Source of the DNA: Kiritimatiellales bacterium
GTDB lineage: Bacteria > Verrucomicrobiota > Kiritimatiellia > Kiritimatiellales > Pontiellaceae
Direction of reading: 5' to 3'
Length of the DNA: 22,967 nucleotides
Assembly: GCA_021734595.1 (NCBI GenBank)
Contig: JAIPIO010000014.1
Span: 1-22,967 of the forward strand
Below are positions 1 through 8,214 of the stretch, piece after piece; position 1 is the first letter of the stretch, and every line of letters starts with the position of its first letter. The notes under the pieces are model-generated. The model saw only the letters and a list, made by a program, of their open reading frames with translations, ran no database searches and was not told where the DNA came from. The translations under genes were made by a program, and so were the position numbers.

Positions 1-2
1 AA

Positions 3-482
3 CCGGCCACCCACACCGGCCACCTGCACCAGAAATATATGCGCTACCAGCCCGAGGACTTCCCGATCGGCACACGCCTGTTTGCACAGGACAATGTGCG
101 GCCTGTCAGGTCCGAGCAGGAAAAAGCGGCGGAAGAACCGGCTGGGAAAAAGAAAAAGAAGAAGCAGAAAAAAGCCAAGCCCAGCAAATCGCCCCTTGCG
201 GCGCATGACCACAAGTGGGACCAGACTCAACCGTTCCAGTTCCGTACACTGGCGCTGACCGACGGAGTAATCGTTGGCGCGGGCTGGAAGGATTCCGTGA
301 AGGTTCTTGGACAGGAACCCGAAGGCGGCAGCGGGTCGACGCTGATGCTGGTTGCTCCCGCTGACGGGAAAATCCTCAAGCAGGTTCCGATCGATGCCGA
401 ACCGGTGTTCGACGGCATGGCCGCCGCTTATGGAAACATCTACCTTCCGCTCAAGAACGGCACGATCGAATGCCGGAATTAG
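3..482 (+). CDS. C-terminal part of a PQQ-like (BamB-type) beta-propeller protein, 5' truncated by window edge
   Basis: The reading frame is open from base 3, upstream of the first ATG at 39, so this is the tail of a longer gene. The upstream codons read PATHTGHLHQKY. The visible part has short strand-like segments typical of PQQ/quinoprotein propeller repeats, such as DGVIVGAGWKDSVKVLG, LMLVAPADGKILKQVPI and GMAAAYGNIYLPLKNGTIEC, the last resembling a terminal blade strand. A lysine-rich low-complexity insert (KKKKKKQKKAK, about 40 residues into the first-ATG frame) interrupts it, perhaps as a surface loop. In this group of bacteria such proteins are usually exported and often have no known catalytic role. 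The aldo/keto reductase gene starts 27 bases downstream on the same strand, so the two may be co-transcribed. The fold family is fairly clear, but the substrate is unknown. Confidence 0.7.
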   Translation, partial: PATHTGHLHQKYMRYQPEDFPIGTRLFAQDNVRPVRSEQEKAAEEPAGKKKKKKQKKAKPSKSPLAAHDHKWDQTQPFQFRTLALTDGVIVGAGWKDSVKVLGQEPEGGSGSTLMLVAPADGKILKQVPIDAEPVFDGMAAAYGNIYLPLKNGTIECRN

Positions 483-509
483 AACGCTGATATCGAAAGG
501 AGTGCGATT

Positions 510-1412
510 ATGCCAAGGATGAACCAACGGGAGTTTCTCGCAACGATGACCGGGGCGGCCATAACCGCTCCGCTACTGGCCAGAGCCGCCAAAAAGACCG
601 ATGTGCCGCCACCGCCGATGGTAACGCTCGGCAGTACCGGCATTAAAACCTCGCGCATGGCCCAGGGCACGGGGATGCGCGGCGGCAAGCGCCAGTCCAA
701 CCATACACGGGCAGGATTCGAGCACTTTGTCGGGCTCCTGCGGCATGCGTATGACCGTGGTATCAGGTTTTTTGATCTGGCTGACCAGTACGGAACCCAT
801 ATCTATTTCCGCGAGGCGCTTCGCTACATCCCGCGGGAAGAGGTGACCGTTCTGACCAAATTCCAGTGGGCTTTCGACAATCTAAAAAACTCGGCCAAGC
901 TGTCGCCGGCCCAGCAACGGCACTCAATCACCAAGGCCATTGATCGCTTCCGGCAAGAGATCGGCGTCGATGTGATCGACATATTACTCATGCACAATGT
1001 ACAAAGCGCAACTTGGGACAGCGAGCTGGCGGGCTACATCGAAGTGATGCGGGAATACAAGGAGAAGGGAATCATCCGTGCCTTGGGAATGTCCTGCCAT
1101 ACGCTGGTGGCACTTGAACGCGCCGCCGAGCTGGACTGGGTGGAAGTGGCGCTGACCCGCATCAATCCGTACGGCAAAATCATGGATGGGAAACCGGAAG
1201 TGGTTATTCCGGTGCAGCAGCGTTTCGATAAACGCGGTGCCGCTGTGGTCGGCATGAAGATCTATGGCGCGGGGCGGCTGACCGACAAGCTCGATGAATG
1301 CATGCAGTTTGCCCAGAACCTCGGTTATCTTGACGCTATGACCATCGGCGCGGAGACCCCCGAGCAAATCGACCAGAACCTGCGGCTGATGGCAAAATAT
1401 CCGGCAGTTTAG
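510..1412 (+). CDS. Aldo/keto reductase family protein with an N-terminal export-like signal
   Basis: This 300-residue protein has the AKR catalytic tetrad in order: D89 and Y94 in FFDLADQYG, K117 in VLTKF and H162 in ILLMHN. Members reduce carbonyls with NAD(P)H or act as dehydrogenases on sugars in this subfamily. Residues 5-26 (NQREFLATMTGAAITAPLLARA) resemble a Tat leader, but only one arginine precedes the hydrophobic stretch, so the twin-arginine motif is incomplete. The start is supported by GGAG seven bases upstream of ATG 510. It follows the beta-propeller gene closely, a pairing consistent with periplasmic redox proteins. The same frame stays open for 41 codons beyond the TAG stop, through two TTCCAA palindromes, which may mean the gene was shortened by repeat insertion. 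Family assignment is secure; substrate is not. Confidence 0.88.
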   Translation: MPRMNQREFLATMTGAAITAPLLARAAKKTDVPPPPMVTLGSTGIKTSRMAQGTGMRGGKRQSNHTRAGFEHFVGLLRHAYDRGIRFFDLADQYGTHIYFREALRYIPREEVTVLTKFQWAFDNLKNSAKLSPAQQRHSITKAIDRFRQEIGVDVIDILLMHNVQSATWDSELAGYIEVMREYKEKGIIRALGMSCHTLVALERAAELDWVEVALTRINPYGKIMDGKPEVVIPVQQRFDKRGAAVVGMKIYGAGRLTDKLDECMQFAQNLGYLDAMTIGAETPEQIDQNLRLMAKYPAV

Positions 1413-1416
1413 ATAG

Positions 1417-1466
1417 TTTTCCAAGGTTTGGAAAAAGCAGAGTGCGAAATTTCCAAGGCTTGGAAA
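1417..1466. repeat. Two adjacent copies of the TTCCAA-N3-TTGGAA palindrome after the aldo/keto reductase stop
   Basis: TTTTCCAAGGTTTGGAAAA (1417-1435) and TTTCCAAGGCTTGGAAA (1450-1466) are perfect inverted repeats with three-base centres, 14 bases apart. They begin five bases after the stop codon. The same core recurs at 10131, 11402, 17344 and 21635. Each could fold as a small stem, but no T-run follows, so a classical intrinsic terminator is unlikely. A dispersed repeat or a protein-binding site are the alternatives. Confidence 0.85.
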
Positions 1467-1525
1467 AACTGGCTGAACGACCTGCCTGTTTATGAACTGC
1501 GCGAGGAACTGACCGAGGCTGGTTC

Positions 1526-2201
1526 TTACCATTTGTAGATGCCAGTTTTTTTGATGAAACGTTTTCCTACGGCTTCAAGTTTATATTGACGGCGCTCCAG
1601 CCGGATCGGGCTCTCACTATGTACCAGAAGAAAAACCGTCTCTCTGGGACTGCCCCAAAGATCTCGTTTCACCATATCTTCGGCAAAGCCTCGCCCCTCT
1701 TCATTGAATAAAACCATGGTGCCAGTGGCAGAGGGATGGACATTACGGGATCCGTCATGATAAAGGCATTTGGCGGCGTATCTTCCTTTTGCCAGTTGCT
1801 GGAACTCGATCGCGCTTGTGATTTCAGTTTCGATCACCTTGCCGTCCAAATTGAAGAGTTGTGCCTTTAACTCTGTGACCGTTAATTCATCTTTCTCCGG
1901 CGGAGGCAATGTTACGGCCGGTGCGGGCTGGCTGGGCTCTGTTTTTTGCGGATGGTGTTGACCCCCTTCCAACGATAGGAATCCGTCACCATTCGCATCT
2001 CTCTGATTAAAAGAATGTGCGGCTTTCGCCGGATCAAAATTCGCCCCATACCTATCCTTCCAGGCTGCGAGACCCTCTTCTGACGACAGCCTCCCATCGC
2101 CATCGGAATCGAACCCTTCTGCCCAAGGGGGGGGCCTCCGCCCCTCGCACCGTCCCGCTCAAAAAGATGCTGATCATAAAAATCCAGATGAACGTTTTCA
2201 T
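1526..2201 (-). pseudogene. Secreted EF-hand protein gene with a single-base frameshift in a G8/C8 tract
   Basis: The start is ATG at 2201, with a perfect AGGAGG at 2208-2213 six bases upstream. It encodes a clear signal peptide (MKTFIWIFMISIFLSGTVRG). The frame then breaks at the eight-C run (plus-strand G8, 2127-2134). Removing one base gives a continuous protein of about 224 residues with two EF-hand-like calcium loops (FDSDGDGRLSSEE and RDANGDGFLSLEG), a proline-rich linker and a C-terminal domain ending GRYAAKCLYHDGS to FIKKTGIYKW. Both halves look fully coding. The break may be a sequencing error, a phase-variable tract or a recent mutation. EF-hand exoproteins of this type are common in Verrucomicrobiota and Kiritimatiellota. 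No function is recognised for the C-terminal part. Confidence 0.75.
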
Positions 2202-2611
2202 ATTGTACCTCCTGTTCCCCTTAACCCCTACCGATAGGTATAGTCTTTTGGGGTGGTGTGACAAGGCAAAACACGGGTCAGCGGAACAGCGTCAGAACGC
2301 TTTTCTCGTCATTATTCCTGAAGTAGGGGAGGTTTGACTCGCCGATCCCCATCGGCTCGGGCCTGCGGCCCTGTCCCTGCGGGACATTCCTTCTCAGGCG
2401 TCCCACGTCCTCGCAGCGTTCAAAATAGGCCGGTTTTGCCATGCGGGATGCCGAGCCTGCCTGTCCGGGGCATGCCCCGCACCGGCAGGTATCCAACCTT
2501 GACTGGATCACCGTCTTCCACTACATCTTTAGCCATGAAATTGAACTTCAGAACGACCTCTCGGGGCGCGTGCCCCGATCGCCTGAAAAGCGATTTCCTG
2601 TTTCTGATCCG
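2202..2611. repeat. Gene-poor stretch with a cluster of GC-rich inverted repeats
   Basis: No convincing gene lies between the EF-hand gene and the GH5-like gene, which are divergent here. The stretch holds several hairpins: CCGAT/ATCGG (2342-2355), TGTCCC/GGGACA (2372-2386), CGGGGCATGCCCCG (2466-2479) nested inside CCTGCC/GGCAGG (2456-2489), TCGGGGC/GCCCCGA (2561-2578) and ATCGC/GCGAT (2578-2594). An 8-base inverted pair, CGCTTTTC (2298-2305) and GAAAAGCG (2585-2592), brackets the cluster. It resembles a REP-like or MITE-like insertion. Promoters for both flanking genes must also lie here, but no clear -35/-10 pair was found. Confidence 0.5.
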
Positions 2612-4240
2612 ATGCGTGCCTTTCCAATGAACTCCCCGCTCGCCAGACTGGTGCTCGTCGCCGGATGCGCAGGGTGGCTCGTCGTGCCGGGACAGGTGCA
2701 GGCGCACGGTAATACGGACTTTCTCCAGACCGGCGCGAACCTCGATCTCGCGCGCGGCCTCTATCTCAACGGTTGGTTTTCCACCCATCCGGATCGGCCG
2801 AATAACCCGCGCAATCCCGTGTATCCCGAGGACCTCGTGGCAATCCGGCAAGCGGGATTCCGCTACGTGCGTATTGCGGTGAGTCCGGAGAATTTTCTCG
2901 AGGACGGCGTCTTTTCCGCGACAAACCTGTTCGCCACGCGGCTGTGGACAGCGCTTACCGACTGCCTCAATGCCGAGTTGCCCGTGCAGGTGGTGCTCTC
3001 GCCGCGCGCGGATGCAATGGATACGTGGTTTGCAACGCAGGCAGGGATGAATGCCTACAAGGCGATCGTCGGCCGGATCGCGCAGCAGCTCGCCGACTAT
3101 CCCCCGAACGCGATGGCGCTCGAACTCACCGCCGAACCGGCGATCCCCGAGGGCGGATTCGCGACGTGGGATTATATCCAGGATCGGCTCTACGACGCGG
3201 CACGCACATATTTGCCGACGCAACTGATCGTGATGACAGCGGCGGATTATTCGACTATCGAGGCGCTGCCTGGCACCGACTTTTCCCGCTACACGCATTA
3301 CAGCACCAACGACCAGCACGTTGTGTGGAGCTATCACAACTACCAGCCGAAGCTCTTCACATCGCAGGGCGCGCCTTTCAAGGCGGACCGCGTGGGCCAA
3401 CAGCGGCTCTGGCCGTACTTCCACGACCTGCCCTTCCCCTGCACGAATGCGCAAGGACAGCCCTTCGAGAACTACTTCGACAGCGCCGCGCTCTACGCGT
3501 ATCTCCTCGAGACCGGCGAGACCGCAAGTTACGAGACCGACCTCACCGATGCACAGACGCTCTTCACAGAATACTCGACCGGCACACCGGTGGACTACGA
3601 TGAGCAGTGGCTGCGCAGCCGCTACCGCGACGCGGCGCGTTGGGGCCGCGACCATGGAGTGGCCGTCCTGTGCGGCGCTTTCAGCGTCACCGCAACCGGT
3701 GCGCAACCCGCAGACGCGGTGCGCTACTTCCGATACACGCGCCAAACCACCGAGAACACCGCCGGCTCCACCGGCTGGGCGGTGTGGGCGTATCTTGGCG
3801 AATTTGCGATCACCGACACAAACCGCGTGATCCGTGCCGATCTGCTCGACGCGCTCGGCATGACCGACGCCGACGAGGACGGCATCCCCGGCGCGTGGGA
3901 AATAGCACACGGTCTCGATCCCAACGACGCGACCGATGCCGCGAAAGATTCCGACGGCGACGGACAAACGAATCTCGCGGAATATCTCTCCGGCACCGCA
4001 GCGGACGATCCGCTCGATGTCTTGCGCATCCTCTCCGTGCAAAAGACGGGAGCGGTCGTGCTCATCACGTTTACGACGGTCGCCGGAAAGAGCTACCAGC
4101 TCGAACGTGTCGATCAACTTACGGAAACTTGGGTCACGGTCGGGAACAATGTGCTTGGCAATGGCGCGGCCGTTATCGCCGTTGATCCCGATGCAGGCAT
4201 CCAGAACCGGCGGTTCTATCGGGTGGCGGTGCTGCCATAG
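2612..4240 (+). CDS. Secreted GH5-like (cellulase-fold) protein with degenerate active site and C-terminal EF-hand-type/FYRV module
   Basis: From ATG 2612 the product has 542 residues. ATG 2627 is an equally possible start, as neither has a strong ribosome binding site. A signal peptide covers roughly residues 7-31. Residues 35-415 follow the GH5 barrel: LARGLYLNGWF, AGFRYVRIAV, LELTAEP at the acid/base strand (E175), HNYQP, and GWAVWAY at strand 8. The usual NEP triad is AEP. The position expected to carry the nucleophile glutamate reads CGAF, with alanine at 356. Residues 418-460 form a DADEDGIPGAWE / DSDGDGQTNLAEY calcium-binding-like linker, and the end (YQLERV to NRRFYRVAVLP) is a typical verrucomicrobial terminal module. 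It is probably a glycan-binding pseudoenzyme or a diverged glycosidase. Confidence 0.72.
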   Translation: MRAFPMNSPLARLVLVAGCAGWLVVPGQVQAHGNTDFLQTGANLDLARGLYLNGWFSTHPDRPNNPRNPVYPEDLVAIRQAGFRYVRIAVSPENFLEDGVFSATNLFATRLWTALTDCLNAELPVQVVLSPRADAMDTWFATQAGMNAYKAIVGRIAQQLADYPPNAMALELTAEPAIPEGGFATWDYIQDRLYDAARTYLPTQLIVMTAADYSTIEALPGTDFSRYTHYSTNDQHVVWSYHNYQPKLFTSQGAPFKADRVGQQRLWPYFHDLPFPCTNAQGQPFENYFDSAALYAYLLETGETASYETDLTDAQTLFTEYSTGTPVDYDEQWLRSRYRDAARWGRDHGVAVLCGAFSVTATGAQPADAVRYFRYTRQTTENTAGSTGWAVWAYLGEFAITDTNRVIRADLLDALGMTDADEDGIPGAWEIAHGLDPNDATDAAKDSDGDGQTNLAEYLSGTAADDPLDVLRILSVQKTGAVVLITFTTVAGKSYQLERVDQLTETWVTVGNNVLGNGAAVIAVDPDAGIQNRRFYRVAVLP

Positions 4241-4326
4241 TCATTCATTGGCCGCCCGTTTCTCCCCGGCCAGACCGTCGAGTTCCAAGGCAACATTATC
4301 CATGTGAAGCAGGGCCGGGGCAATTG

Positions 4327-4352
4327 AGGAAAAAGGGTCAGGAAAAAGGGTC
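4327..4352. repeat. Two tandem 13-base units AGGAAAAAGGGTC
   Basis: AGGAAAAAGGGTC occurs twice back to back at 4327-4339 and 4340-4352, between the convergent GH5-like gene and the small ORF on the minus strand. A short inverted repeat CCTGT-T-ACAGG follows a few bases later. The role is unknown; it may be the edge of a former mobile element. Confidence 0.55.
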
Positions 4353-4378
4353 CACACCTGTTACAGGGGAAACATCTG

Positions 4379-4627
4379 CTATAGTACAGGAGTCGGTCCG
4401 CCATGAACCCCCATGTATGCGCTCAGTGGCGAAAAGACCTGGGGGTTCAGCGCTGACAATGCTTTCTTATCGCTCTTATGCGCCGGATCGACCCCAATCA
4501 GGCCGAACAGTGGATACGACGGCTTGGTTTGTCTTGTGTTGGGGACAGCGGCATCACCTATTACACGATTGCCGAGAAACAATATCGTGGCTGTCAGCAG
4601 ACAGCGGAATATGGTTTTGGTTTTCAC
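4379..4627 (-). CDS. Small putative exported protein coupled to the upstream gene by a GTGA overlap
   Basis: A GTG start at 4627 overlaps the TGA stop of the large exoprotein gene (stop 4626-4624) in the arrangement GTGA, the usual sign of translational coupling. The 82-residue product begins with a good signal-peptide-like segment (KTKTIFRCLLTATILFLG, then NRVIGDA) and continues with a short proline- and glycine-containing tail ending GVHGGPTPVL. No family is recognised. No independent Shine-Dalgarno sequence is seen, which fits re-initiation. The product may be the truncated front of a longer gene, since the sequence beyond it is repeat-rich and non-coding. Confidence 0.45.
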   Translation of the reverse strand: MKTKTIFRCLLTATILFLGNRVIGDAAVPNTRQTKPSYPLFGLIGVDPAHKSDKKALSALNPQVFSPLSAYMGVHGGPTPVL

Positions 4628-7600
4628 AAGGCTGTTACCTGCAGGCGAATGAACAGCGCGGGATCCGGGTTGAAGGGTATGGTGAATATGTGATTGGTGC
4701 CGCTCCCGGTGTCGGGGATGGAGAACCACTCATGCAGATCCGTTGAGAACAGTGCACCATAGAGGATATTCTCAACGCTTGGCGGTTCATCAAAATTCAC
4801 GATCACATCGTTTCCAACCACCATGGGTTGGGGTAGCAAGCTGGTGGCGTCCTGATAGGGGCTGAGCCCGAAAGCGTAGGCGATGAGATTCACGATCTTG
4901 TCGCCGTTCGAATCGGCAAGGTTGGCGGCATCACCGTCGTCTTCCGCGATGCCGAAGTGCTCGATGCGCCATGCCTCAATCGGTGTGAACGTGGAGGCTC
5001 GCAGGAAGAGCGTCTCGTCGAGGATACCTTCGGTATAGCGTACTTCATCAAAGAGCAGCCGGTTGCCGGACGTGGTACTCCCGTACTCGAGGTTGGCCGG
5101 AGGATGCGAAAAGGGCCCCTGGATGGTAACCGTTCCATCCTGCTGATAATCGGTATACATGCGAACCACGCCGGCCGGTTCATCGAAAATCATTGCCACA
5201 TGGTGCCAGGTGGTGTCGTCGTTGATTCCATCGCCCTCGTCGGCGGGATCGCCGGAGGCCAAGGTGTAGTCGGCGGGGTTCCCGGTGGCACCGTCGGTGT
5301 CGACATAGACATAATCACCTTGGGCACTGCGGCTGTAATCGGGCGGGGGGATGCCAGGCAGATCCCAGCGCGAACGAACCGTTCCAAACGAAGTCGAAGC
5401 GCCGTGATTGAAGTCCACCTGCCAGGCGTGCCGGTCGCTGTTGGTTGAGCTGTCGGGATTCGGTCCGGAAAACAGCCGCCGGAGGAAGGCGTTGTAACCG
5501 GGGTGCTCGTCTTCGATTTTCAGAAAAAATTCGATGGTGAAGGAGTGGTCGCCGCCGTTGCCGACGTCCAGCGCGGGATCGTTGAGGATTTTGATGCGGG
5601 CGTTGGAATTCGAGGCGTTGAGGGCAAATTCATTGGGCCGCTTCACGCCCGCAATGGGATCAAAGATGGCCGGACCGGGAATGTTGGTGGAAAACACGGC
5701 GCTGGTGATGCCGTCGCCATCGATGGTGCCGGGATCGGCAACGTTGACGACCGTTCCGATCAAGCTCCCCTCCGATGCACCCGTTTCGTCGTGGCGCCAG
5801 TAACCCACGATGCGTGGGGCGGGGCGGTCGACGAACTGATAAACAAACGTGTTGTCCACAATCTGCGTCAGGCCATCCGGTTTCCGAACGTAGAGGCCGA
5901 CGTCGAAGAACCCGTCGCTGCTTCCCGTATTGAGATTCGCGGTCAGCAGCTCCAGCGTATGTTCGCCGGCGTCAAGAAAGATGGAGGGAGCGTAGTGCGC
6001 GACTAGGCCGGCGCTGCGGTTGTCGTAGTTCATGAAAGGCTGTCCATCGATGGAGAGCTGCATCGAATCGTTGGACTTGTAGAGGAAGAAACTGTGTTCG
6101 CCGGACGTTTCGACTTCGAAGCGACCGGTGTAGCGCGCCGACAACTGGTCGACCAGTGCGATGTTGGTAACGCTGCCTAGGGGATTAGGGTCGACGTCAT
6201 TCAGCTGGCCTTCGTTGCTGGCGTACCGGGTCAGGGAAGAGTTAGTGCCATCATACACGCCGATGAACAGGGCTGCATGGCTTACAACCACATCCGGCGT
6301 ACCGGTAAAGGTGCTGGCACTGATCGAAGCGCCACCTTGTCCGACAAAATATTCGCCCAGGATTCCGTATTGGCGGTTGCGCGGGGCAAGCGGCGCGGTT
6401 CCTGTGAGATAGGTCGGGGCACGACTGACCGTAATCGGATTGCCGGCCACTTCGGCGCCATCGCTGCACACGGCCACCGGGACGAGTGTGTTATCTCCAA
6501 AGGCAAGCGGCGTCACATCAAGATTGATGCTGCCTGCCCCGGCTGCAAGCTGTCCGACAACGTGTCCGATGTGCCGCAACTCAATGCGGTCCACGGTGCT
6601 GCTTCCGGCAACTGAACTCACCGGGATGTTAACGGATGCCGAAGTGCCGGCGTCCACGTCGCTTCCGGCGGAAACAGACCGTCCGTCGTTGTCTACATTC
6701 ACATGGCGAAGCAGGTGATTCTGGCTTTGTGCAGCCGCATTGTTGACGGCGACAAAGCGCAGCTCGTGGCGACCGTCGCTGAGCGCCGTGGTATCCACGT
6801 TGAAGGTGGCGTTGCTGCCGGGCATGGTATCGGTCATTTTGCCGTCGATGTAGAGGTCGATCCGGTCGATGCCCGTGGCCAGATTCGGATCCGAAAGTGA
6901 AGCGCTGACGGTGACGGGCACGTTGCTGCTAACGGTGGCATCTTCGGCTGGGCCGGAATCGATCACCACGGTCGGCACATCGGCGTAGGGTTGGCCCAGT
7001 GGGTCGCCGAGCATGAGCTGGAGCAGGGGGGTGCCGCTCGATTTGTAGAAAGCCTCGCCGATGGTGGAGCCATCCGCCGAGTAGAGAAAAATGTGCGAGT
7101 GCGGAAAGCGCGCGGAGATAGCATAGGGCTCAATGACCGTTCCGCTGCTGCCTCCCGCGCCGGTGTGGATGAGCTCGGCGGCCTTGGTCTGGTTGCGCGT
7201 ATCAAAGTTGGAGCCGGAACTGGTCAGTGAATCCGCCCACGACCCGGGCAGATAGGTGGAACCGTTGGGAATGGTGTAGGTGGCTGCGCCGATCACGGCG
7301 CCGCGCACATCGGTGCGGTTCAGCGGTGTATTGCCGGAAACTCCGAATTCCTGAACGAAGGAGATGCCGCGCGCGGTCAGGCCGGCCTGCGTGGCGGGCC
7401 ACTGGGATTCGCGGGTGTTGGAACGAATGTTGTCGTTCTCCGCGAAGTAGATGGTGCCTGCCGGCCGGGTACCGTCCGCGGAGGCTGTGCGCTGGAGGTT
7501 GCTGATCACGTCGTCCGGCGAGTTGCCGAACAGGCCGGTAAACGCCAGCGTCGTGCCGACGTAGAGATCATCGTTGGTATGGATCAACGCCTCGTTGGCG

Positions 7601-8115
7601 CCTTCGGTGTAGGACGCGGTGATTTCGTCGCGCGGGAAGATGGCGCGGGAGATATCTTCCGGTGTGGTGCCGCCCACCAGGGCATTGAGGTAGGTCAGCG
7701 CATAGTCGTGCGATATCGCATTGGCGGCACCGCCGCTCAGACCGGTCATGCGGAAGGGCTGGCCGAGCCAGGAAATATAGTCGATCTGGTTCCTCAGGGC
7801 GTTGGCGATGATGTGGTCGACGATGGGTTTAAGATAGGTTTCCACATAGTTGAATCCGGTGGCGGTGTCGGCCTCGGTGGCCCGATAGAAACCGACGAGC
7901 TGGCGCGGTTCGATAAAAACAATGTTGCCATCGGGGATATGGCGCAGGCGCTGATACTCGGCCGCAATCCGCACCTGATGTTCATCGCCCGGGTTGACCA
8001 GCAGCAGCAGGTTCTGTCCACCTCCGCCAGCCCGGACCGAAAGGCAGGTTCCTGTCATCAGCCAGAAAAGGATATGTGCCTTGATTGACACGCCTGATTG
8101 GAAGAGCTCTTTCAC
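4624..8115 (-). CDS. Large secreted TIGR03790-type protein with Ig-like, PA14 and LamG-like domains
   Basis: GTG 8115 is preferred as start because AAGGAG (8120-8125) lies four bases upstream; an ATG at 8169 lacks one. The product has about 1163 residues. Residues 9-29 form a signal peptide (core KAHILFWLMTGTCLSVRA). Residues 30-380 match the uncharacterised TIGR03790 family (NLLLLVNPGDEHQVRIAAEY, YISWLGQPFRMT). Two Ig-like segments follow, about 385-560. A PA14-like domain spans about 580-745 (GILGEYFVGQGG to SGEHSFFLYKSND to AGEHTLELL). A LamG/concanavalin-like domain spans about 770-1045 (HSFTIEFFLKIED to TWHHVAMIFDEPAGVVRMY). The end carries an EF-hand-like linker (AEDDGDAANLADSNGD) and a terminal FIRLQV module. 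It is probably a cell-surface or secreted glycan-interacting protein. Domain calls are by eye. Confidence 0.8.
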   Translation of the reverse strand: MKELFQSGVSIKAHILFWLMTGTCLSVRAGGGGQNLLLLVNPGDEHQVRIAAEYQRLRHIPDGNIVFIEPRQLVGFYRATEADTATGFNYVETYLKPIVDHIIANALRNQIDYISWLGQPFRMTGLSGGAANAISHDYALTYLNALVGGTTPEDISRAIFPRDEITASYTEGANEALIHTNDDLYVGTTLAFTGLFGNSPDDVISNLQRTASADGTRPAGTIYFAENDNIRSNTRESQWPATQAGLTARGISFVQEFGVSGNTPLNRTDVRGAVIGAATYTIPNGSTYLPGSWADSLTSSGSNFDTRNQTKAAELIHTGAGGSSGTVIEPYAISARFPHSHIFLYSADGSTIGEAFYKSSGTPLLQLMLGDPLGQPYADVPTVVIDSGPAEDATVSSNVPVTVSASLSDPNLATGIDRIDLYIDGKMTDTMPGSNATFNVDTTALSDGRHELRFVAVNNAAAQSQNHLLRHVNVDNDGRSVSAGSDVDAGTSASVNIPVSSVAGSSTVDRIELRHIGHVVGQLAAGAGSINLDVTPLAFGDNTLVPVAVCSDGAEVAGNPITVSRAPTYLTGTAPLAPRNRQYGILGEYFVGQGGASISASTFTGTPDVVVSHAALFIGVYDGTNSSLTRYASNEGQLNDVDPNPLGSVTNIALVDQLSARYTGRFEVETSGEHSFFLYKSNDSMQLSIDGQPFMNYDNRSAGLVAHYAPSIFLDAGEHTLELLTANLNTGSSDGFFDVGLYVRKPDGLTQIVDNTFVYQFVDRPAPRIVGYWRHDETGASEGSLIGTVVNVADPGTIDGDGITSAVFSTNIPGPAIFDPIAGVKRPNEFALNASNSNARIKILNDPALDVGNGGDHSFTIEFFLKIEDEHPGYNAFLRRLFSGPNPDSSTNSDRHAWQVDFNHGASTSFGTVRSRWDLPGIPPPDYSRSAQGDYVYVDTDGATGNPADYTLASGDPADEGDGINDDTTWHHVAMIFDEPAGVVRMYTDYQQDGTVTIQGPFSHPPANLEYGSTTSGNRLLFDEVRYTEGILDETLFLRASTFTPIEAWRIEHFGIAEDDGDAANLADSNGDKIVNLIAYAFGLSPYQDATSLLPQPMVVGNDVIVNFDEPPSVENILYGALFSTDLHEWFSIPDTGSGTNHIFTIPFNPDPALFIRLQVTAL

Positions 8116-8214
8116 AACGCTCCTTATACAATCTATTCGGAATATGTATAGAAGAAAGCTTCCTGGCATCGAGTTGCCTTAAATTAAGTTAGCTGAATTG
8201 CCATTAAAAAAAAT

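Noticed and set aside
2420..4117. A 565-residue minus-strand open frame opposite the GH5-like gene
   Set aside because: It is a shadow of the GC-rich plus-strand gene. It has arginine-rich composition, no start signals and no recognisable domain, while the plus strand has a signal peptide and GH5 motifs.
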